Origin: DATCVR01 sp036566745
Lineage (GTDB): Bacteria; Actinomycetota; Actinomycetes; Jiangellales; Jiangellaceae
Length of the DNA stretch: 21,349 nt
NCBI GenBank assembly: GCA_036566745.1
Contig: DATCVR010000107.1
Coordinates: forward strand, 1-21,349
Direction of reading: 5' to 3'
This document shows, in pieces, positions 14,886 to 21,349 of the stretch. The notes under the pieces are model-generated. The model searched no databases and was not told the origin of the DNA. It was given only the letters and a program-made list of their open reading frames with translations. A program made the position numbers and the translations under genes. Every line of letters begins with the position of its first letter. Within the stretch, counting starts at the first letter, position 1.

Positions 14886-16067
14886 GTGAATCGAGTTGAT
14901 GTGTCGCGGCGACCTGGTACCCCGAGTCTCCTGCGGGCGATGAACGATCGGGCCGCGCTCGAGTTGCTCCTCGCCGAGGGTCCGCTGACCCGAGCGAAGC
15001 TGGGCGAGCTGACCGGCCTGTCCAAGGTCACCGCGTCTCAGCTGCTGGCCCGGCTCCAGGAACGCGACCTGGTCGAGGTCGTCGGCACCCGCTCGGCGCG
15101 CCGCGGCCCCAGCGCCGAGCTGTACGCCGTCCGGGCCGGCTGCTCCCACGGCCTCGGCATCGACATGGGGCCCCAGGTCGTCCGGGCCGCGGTCGCCGAC
15201 GTGGCCGGCACGGTGATCGGCCGGGTGTCGCGCGAGGTCGCCGGATCCGACGATCCACGCCGCGTGGTCCACGACATCGCGGTCGCCGCGGCCGAGCAGG
15301 CCGGCGTGGCGCTCGACGAGATCGACGACGTCGTCATCGGAGTGCCGGGCGTGGTCGATCCGGTCACCGGCGACATCGAGCTCTCCTTCGACCTGCCCGG
15401 CTGGCATCGCGGCCTGCGCGCCATGCTCGAGGACGACCTCGGCCGCGACGTCTCGTTCGAGAACGACGTCAACCTCGCCGCCACGGCCGAACGGGCCGAA
15501 GGGGCCGGGCGCGACATCGACGACATGGTGCTGCTCTGGGTCGGGCGCGGCGTCGGCCTGGCCGTGGTGCTCAGCGGCCGCCTGCATCGAGGCGCCACGG
15601 GCGCGGCCGGCGAGATCGGCTACCTCCCGGTACCCGGAGTGTCCCTGCCGGCCACGGTGGCCAGGCCGGCCCAGGGCGCGTTCCAGGGGCTGGTGGGTGC
15701 TCACGCGGTCGCCGAGCTCGCCGCCCAGCACGGCATCGTCGCCGACGGCGCCGCCGAGGCGGTCCGCGCGGCGCTGGCCGCGGGGTCCACGGCCGAGGGG
15801 TTCCTGAACGCCTTCGCCGACCGCCTCGCGCTGGGGCTGGCCGCCGTGTGCGCGGTCGTCGACCCTGCGCTCGTCGTCGTAGCTGGTGAGGTCGGTGCGG
15901 CCGGCGACGAGCCGCTCTGCGACCTCGTGTCCGACGCGATCGCCCGCATCGCGCCGGTCAACCCGCGGGTGGTCCCCACCGCGGTCGGCGAGGCGCCGGT
16001 GCTGCGTGGGGCCGTGCTCACCGCCGTCGAGCAGGCCCGGCAGGCGTTGTTCTCCTCGACCGACTGA
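14886..16067 (+). CDS. ROK-family transcriptional regulator lacking the zinc motif
   Basis: A 393-residue protein with an N-terminal winged helix (roughly 15-65, with TRAKLGELTGLSKVTASQLL and a LARLQERDLVE wing) fused to a ROK sugar-kinase-like fold. The kinase landmarks are partly decayed. The phosphate-binding loop reads GIDMGPQ (91-97) rather than DxGGTK. The sugar-site ENDVN is at 192-196 and GEIGYLPV begins at 242. The Cys-rich zinc motif that normally follows (CxCGxxGCxE) is missing. It should therefore act as a regulator and not phosphorylate sugar. The GTG at 14886 is the first start before the helix-turn-helix, and no good ribosome binding site is seen. No sugar gene is adjacent, so its regulon is unclear. 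The importer 12 kb away is only a possibility. Confidence 0.88.
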   Translation: MNRVDVSRRPGTPSLLRAMNDRAALELLLAEGPLTRAKLGELTGLSKVTASQLLARLQERDLVEVVGTRSARRGPSAELYAVRAGCSHGLGIDMGPQVVRAAVADVAGTVIGRVSREVAGSDDPRRVVHDIAVAAAEQAGVALDEIDDVVIGVPGVVDPVTGDIELSFDLPGWHRGLRAMLEDDLGRDVSFENDVNLAATAERAEGAGRDIDDMVLLWVGRGVGLAVVLSGRLHRGATGAAGEIGYLPVPGVSLPATVARPAQGAFQGLVGAHAVAELAAQHGIVADGAAEAVRAALAAGSTAEGFLNAFADRLALGLAAVCAVVDPALVVVAGEVGAAGDEPLCDLVSDAIARIAPVNPRVVPTAVGEAPVLRGAVLTAVEQARQALFSSTD

Positions 16068-16119
16068 CGGCACCCTGGCGGGGAATCAAACCCGGCCGTG
16101 GCACGCTGACCCCGACACC

Positions 16120-16668
16120 ATGACCGAACGCCCCGCAACGACGCCATGGGAGCCGGCCGGGGATCGCCTCGAGCCGGCCCCCGACTTCCGCAACGCGATG
16201 GCGCGCCTGGCCGGGGGAGTCGCCGTGGTGACCACGCTCGACCCGGTGGGCCGCGACTGCGGGCTGACGGTGACGGCCGTCTCGTCGGTCTCGCTCGAGC
16301 CGCCGCTCGTGCTGGTGTGTGTGAAGAAGGACGGCTTCATCCACGACGCGCTGTACGTCGCCGACGGCTGGACGCTGACCTTCCTGGCCGCCGACCAGCT
16401 CGATCTCGCCCATTACGCCGCACGCCACCGTTATCCCGGCGATCGCGACGACTTCTCCCCGTGGGCGTCGCGCCGCGCTCGGCACCACGAGCTGGTGCTC
16501 ACCGGCGGCGTCGCCGCGGTCGAGTGCGAGCCGTACGAGTTCGTCGACGCCGGCGACCACTCTATCGCGATCGGGCGGGTGGTCGTGATCGCCCGGGACC
16601 TGTCCGGCCGGACGCCGCTGGTCCACGTGGATCGCGAGTACTACCTCCCGGGTGACGTCGTCGACTGA
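16120..16668 (+). CDS. Flavin reductase-like domain protein
   Basis: A 182-residue protein of the flavin-reductase-like FMN-binding fold. Characteristic segments are FRNAMARLAGGVAVVTT near the start, GLTVTAVSSVSLEPPLVLVCV (two halves of one FMN-binding strand pair) and HSIAIGRVV near the end. Such proteins supply reduced flavin to a partner monooxygenase, or act as flavoenzymes with their own substrate. No monooxygenase is adjacent. The ATG at 16120 (MTERPATTPWEPAGDRLEP) is the only start close to the domain. No ribosome binding site is evident. The last 28 bp overlap the end of the opposing acetyltransferase gene. The nearest plus-strand gene is the ROK regulator, 52 bp upstream, so co-transcription is possible. 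Confidence 0.88.
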   Translation: MTERPATTPWEPAGDRLEPAPDFRNAMARLAGGVAVVTTLDPVGRDCGLTVTAVSSVSLEPPLVLVCVKKDGFIHDALYVADGWTLTFLAADQLDLAHYAARHRYPGDRDDFSPWASRRARHHELVLTGGVAAVECEPYEFVDAGDHSIAIGRVVVIARDLSGRTPLVHVDREYYLPGDVVD

Positions 16669-17081
16669 CGCACCATGAACAGCCCGGGGTCCGGAAGCGG
16701 CTCGAAGCCCAGCGCGGCATACACCCCGTGAGCATCGGCCGTGGCGAGAATCCACCGCTCCACCCCAGCCAGGTCGGGGTGCTCGAGCAACGCGGCCACC
16801 ATGAAGCGAGCGAGTCCGCGGCCGCGGTGCTCGGGCAGCACGAAGACGTCGGCGAGGTAGCCGAAGGCGGCGTGGTCGCTCACCGCCCGGGCGAACCCGG
16901 CCTGCGTCGAGTCGGGTGCGTAGAGGCCGACCGAGAGCGAGTGCGCGATCGCCCGCTCGATCGTCGCCCGCGGACGATGCGAGCTCCAGTAGGCCGTCGC
17001 CAGGAATCCGGTCACGGTGTCGAGGTCGAGTCGCGCGGGGTCGTCGCTGAGCTCGTACCCGGCGTCGTTGCGGCGTATCAC
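16641..17081 (-). CDS. GNAT-family N-acetyltransferase
   Basis: A 146-residue acetyl-CoA-dependent acetyltransferase. The acetyl-CoA-binding motif A is VFVLPEHRGRGLARFMV, containing the RGxGL loop. The C-terminal ANAHGVY-type element appears as ATADAHGVYAALGFEPL. FLATAYWSSHRPRATIERAI near the start is typical of a common actinobacterial GNAT subgroup of unknown substrate. The GTG at 17081 (MIRRNDAGYELSDD) is chosen because a TACGGT hexamer ends 7 nt upstream and because the longer frame would run backwards through the divergent secreted-protein gene. Its 3' end overlaps that of the flavin reductase gene by 28 bp (16641-16668). Confidence 0.87.
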   Translation of the reverse strand: MIRRNDAGYELSDDPARLDLDTVTGFLATAYWSSHRPRATIERAIAHSLSVGLYAPDSTQAGFARAVSDHAAFGYLADVFVLPEHRGRGLARFMVAALLEHPDLAGVERWILATADAHGVYAALGFEPLPDPGLFMVRQSTTSPGR

Positions 17082-17088
17082 CCGGCCA

Positions 17089-17094
17089 ACCGTA
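17089..17094 (-). promoter_or_regulatory. Putative -10 element (TACGGT) for leaderless GNAT gene
   Basis: On the minus strand TACGGT matches TANNNT and ends 7 nt before the GTG start at 17081, with no ribosome binding site in between. It is the fifth instance of this arrangement in the window. Confidence 0.55.
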
Positions 17095-17161
17095 GGCGAC
17101 GCTGCCCTGCCCGGCGGCGCTGTGTGCTGTCGCCTGACCGGGTGAAGCGGGCGTGTAGGGC

Positions 17162-17189
17162 CGGTATACCGCCGGTCGGCACGATCGTG
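17162..17189. promoter_or_regulatory. Two short palindromes upstream of the secreted-protein gene
   Basis: CGGTATACCG (17162-17171) and CACGATCGTG (17180-17189) are perfect 10-bp palindromes, 18 bp apart start to start, 35-62 bp before the ATG at 17224. They could be operators for unknown regulators. Short palindromes also arise by chance, so this is tentative. Confidence 0.35.
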
Positions 17190-17223
17190 ATCGTTGGATG
17201 AACCGACATCACGGGAGGAAGCG

Positions 17224-17631
17224 ATGAGACGAGTCATGGCGACGACGCGCCGGGTGGCGGCGGTGGCCGTGCTGGCCGCGGTGAGCGTGACCGCGGGCGC
17301 CGGGGTGGCCTCGGCCGGTAACGCCGGAAGCGGATCGTGCAATGCCAGCAAGGGGACGCTGTGGTGCGGCAACGAAGGACGCGCCGCCTTGTACCGCAGC
17401 CCCGGCTTCGGCACACCGGACAAGCCGATGCCGACGGTGGACCGGCTCTACACCACCTACAGCTGGTTCTCGTGCTGGACCACCGGCGACCGCCACTCCG
17501 GCGGCAACACCACGTGGTACCGGACGAAGGGTGACGTGAACGGCCGCTGGGGCTTCGTGCCCGCGTCGAACCTCTACACCTACGCCAGCTTCGACAAGGA
17601 CAAGACGAAGCCCGGCCTGGAGCGCTGCTGA
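17224..17631 (+). CDS. Small secreted protein with four cysteines and an SH3-like region
   Basis: A 135-residue protein with a clear Sec signal peptide: basic MRRVMATTRR, a hydrophobic core and cleavage after ASA at residue 31. The mature part has exactly four cysteines (39, 48, 84 and 135), enough for two disulfides outside the cell. The segment from about 53 to 118, with GRAALYRSPGFG and GDVNGRWGFVPASNLY, looks like a bacterial SH3-type domain of the kind that binds cell wall or partner proteins. That is a pattern judgement only. The ATG at 17224 has a strong GGAGG box 5 nt upstream (17214-17218). No export or enzyme partner lies beside it. Function unknown. Confidence 0.85.
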   Translation: MRRVMATTRRVAAVAVLAAVSVTAGAGVASAGNAGSGSCNASKGTLWCGNEGRAALYRSPGFGTPDKPMPTVDRLYTTYSWFSCWTTGDRHSGGNTTWYRTKGDVNGRWGFVPASNLYTYASFDKDKTKPGLERC

Positions 17632-17637
17632 CGTCGC

Positions 17638-17671
17638 GGCGGCGGTGAGTCGATCCGTCCTCGCCGCCGCC
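17638..17671. terminator. Bidirectional hairpin terminator between secreted protein and lhr
   Basis: GGCGGCGGTGAG (17638-17649) pairs with CTCGCCGCCGCC (17660-17671) over 12 bp, including one G-T wobble, around a 10-nt loop. It fills the 56-bp gap between two convergent genes and can serve both. No T-run is seen. Confidence 0.65.
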
Positions 17672-17687
17672 TCGAAGTGTCCCGGGC

Positions 17688-21349
<3,662 letters not shown>

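Noticed and set aside
14886..17631. ROK, flavin reductase, GNAT and secreted protein as one new functional system
   Set aside because: The genes lie on both strands, with separate promoters and a convergent overlap. Nothing in them implies a shared substrate.

Overview
The window is GC-rich chromosomal DNA from an actinomycete. The gene content and order (ftsK, rimO, pgsA, a cinA C-terminal-domain gene and a clgR-type regulator close together) match the region upstream of recA in many Actinobacteria. Mycobacterium tuberculosis has ftsK-pgsA3-clgR in the same neighbourhood. The protein sequences look most like Nocardioidaceae/Propionibacteriales, but that placement is inference from memory, not from a search.

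Layout. (1) Positions 1-4863 are an accessory carbohydrate island. On the minus strand lie a LacI regulator, a sugar-binding lipoprotein, a permease and the start of a second permease cut by the window edge. Divergent from lacI is an enolase-superfamily sugar-acid dehydratase. Two AAACGTT-type LacI boxes lie in the divergent spacer. No ATPase for the importer is visible. (2) Positions 4985-10606 are all plus strand: ftsK, a DUF2236/MpaB-type oxygenase coupled to a small alpha/beta hydrolase, and rimO. A 17-bp perfect inverted repeat separates ftsK from the oxygenase. (3) Positions 10736-13113, minus strand, encode a two-gene ABC-2 exporter. It is divergent from the pgsA-cinA pair, and the two sets share a spacer of only 51 bp. 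(4) Positions 13165-14736 hold pgsA, cinA (4-bp overlap) and the clgR-like regulator, closed by a strong hairpin. (5) Positions 14886-17631 hold a ROK-family regulator without the usual zinc motif, a flavin reductase, a convergent GNAT acetyltransferase and a small secreted four-cysteine protein with an SH3-like region. (6) Positions 17688 to the right edge are most of an Lhr-type helicase on the minus strand, missing its N-terminus.

The most consistent unexpected signal is at gene starts. Five genes have a TANNNT hexamer ending 6-7 nt before a GTG or ATG codon with no good ribosome binding site, the signature of leaderless transcription. I found no CRISPR array, tRNA, rRNA, transposase or phage gene. 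I do not see a convincing new multi-gene system. The best leads are the 7.5-kb inverted repeat, the overlapping divergent promoters at 13.1 kb, the sugar-acid regulon, and the uncharacterised oxygenase/hydrolase pair.
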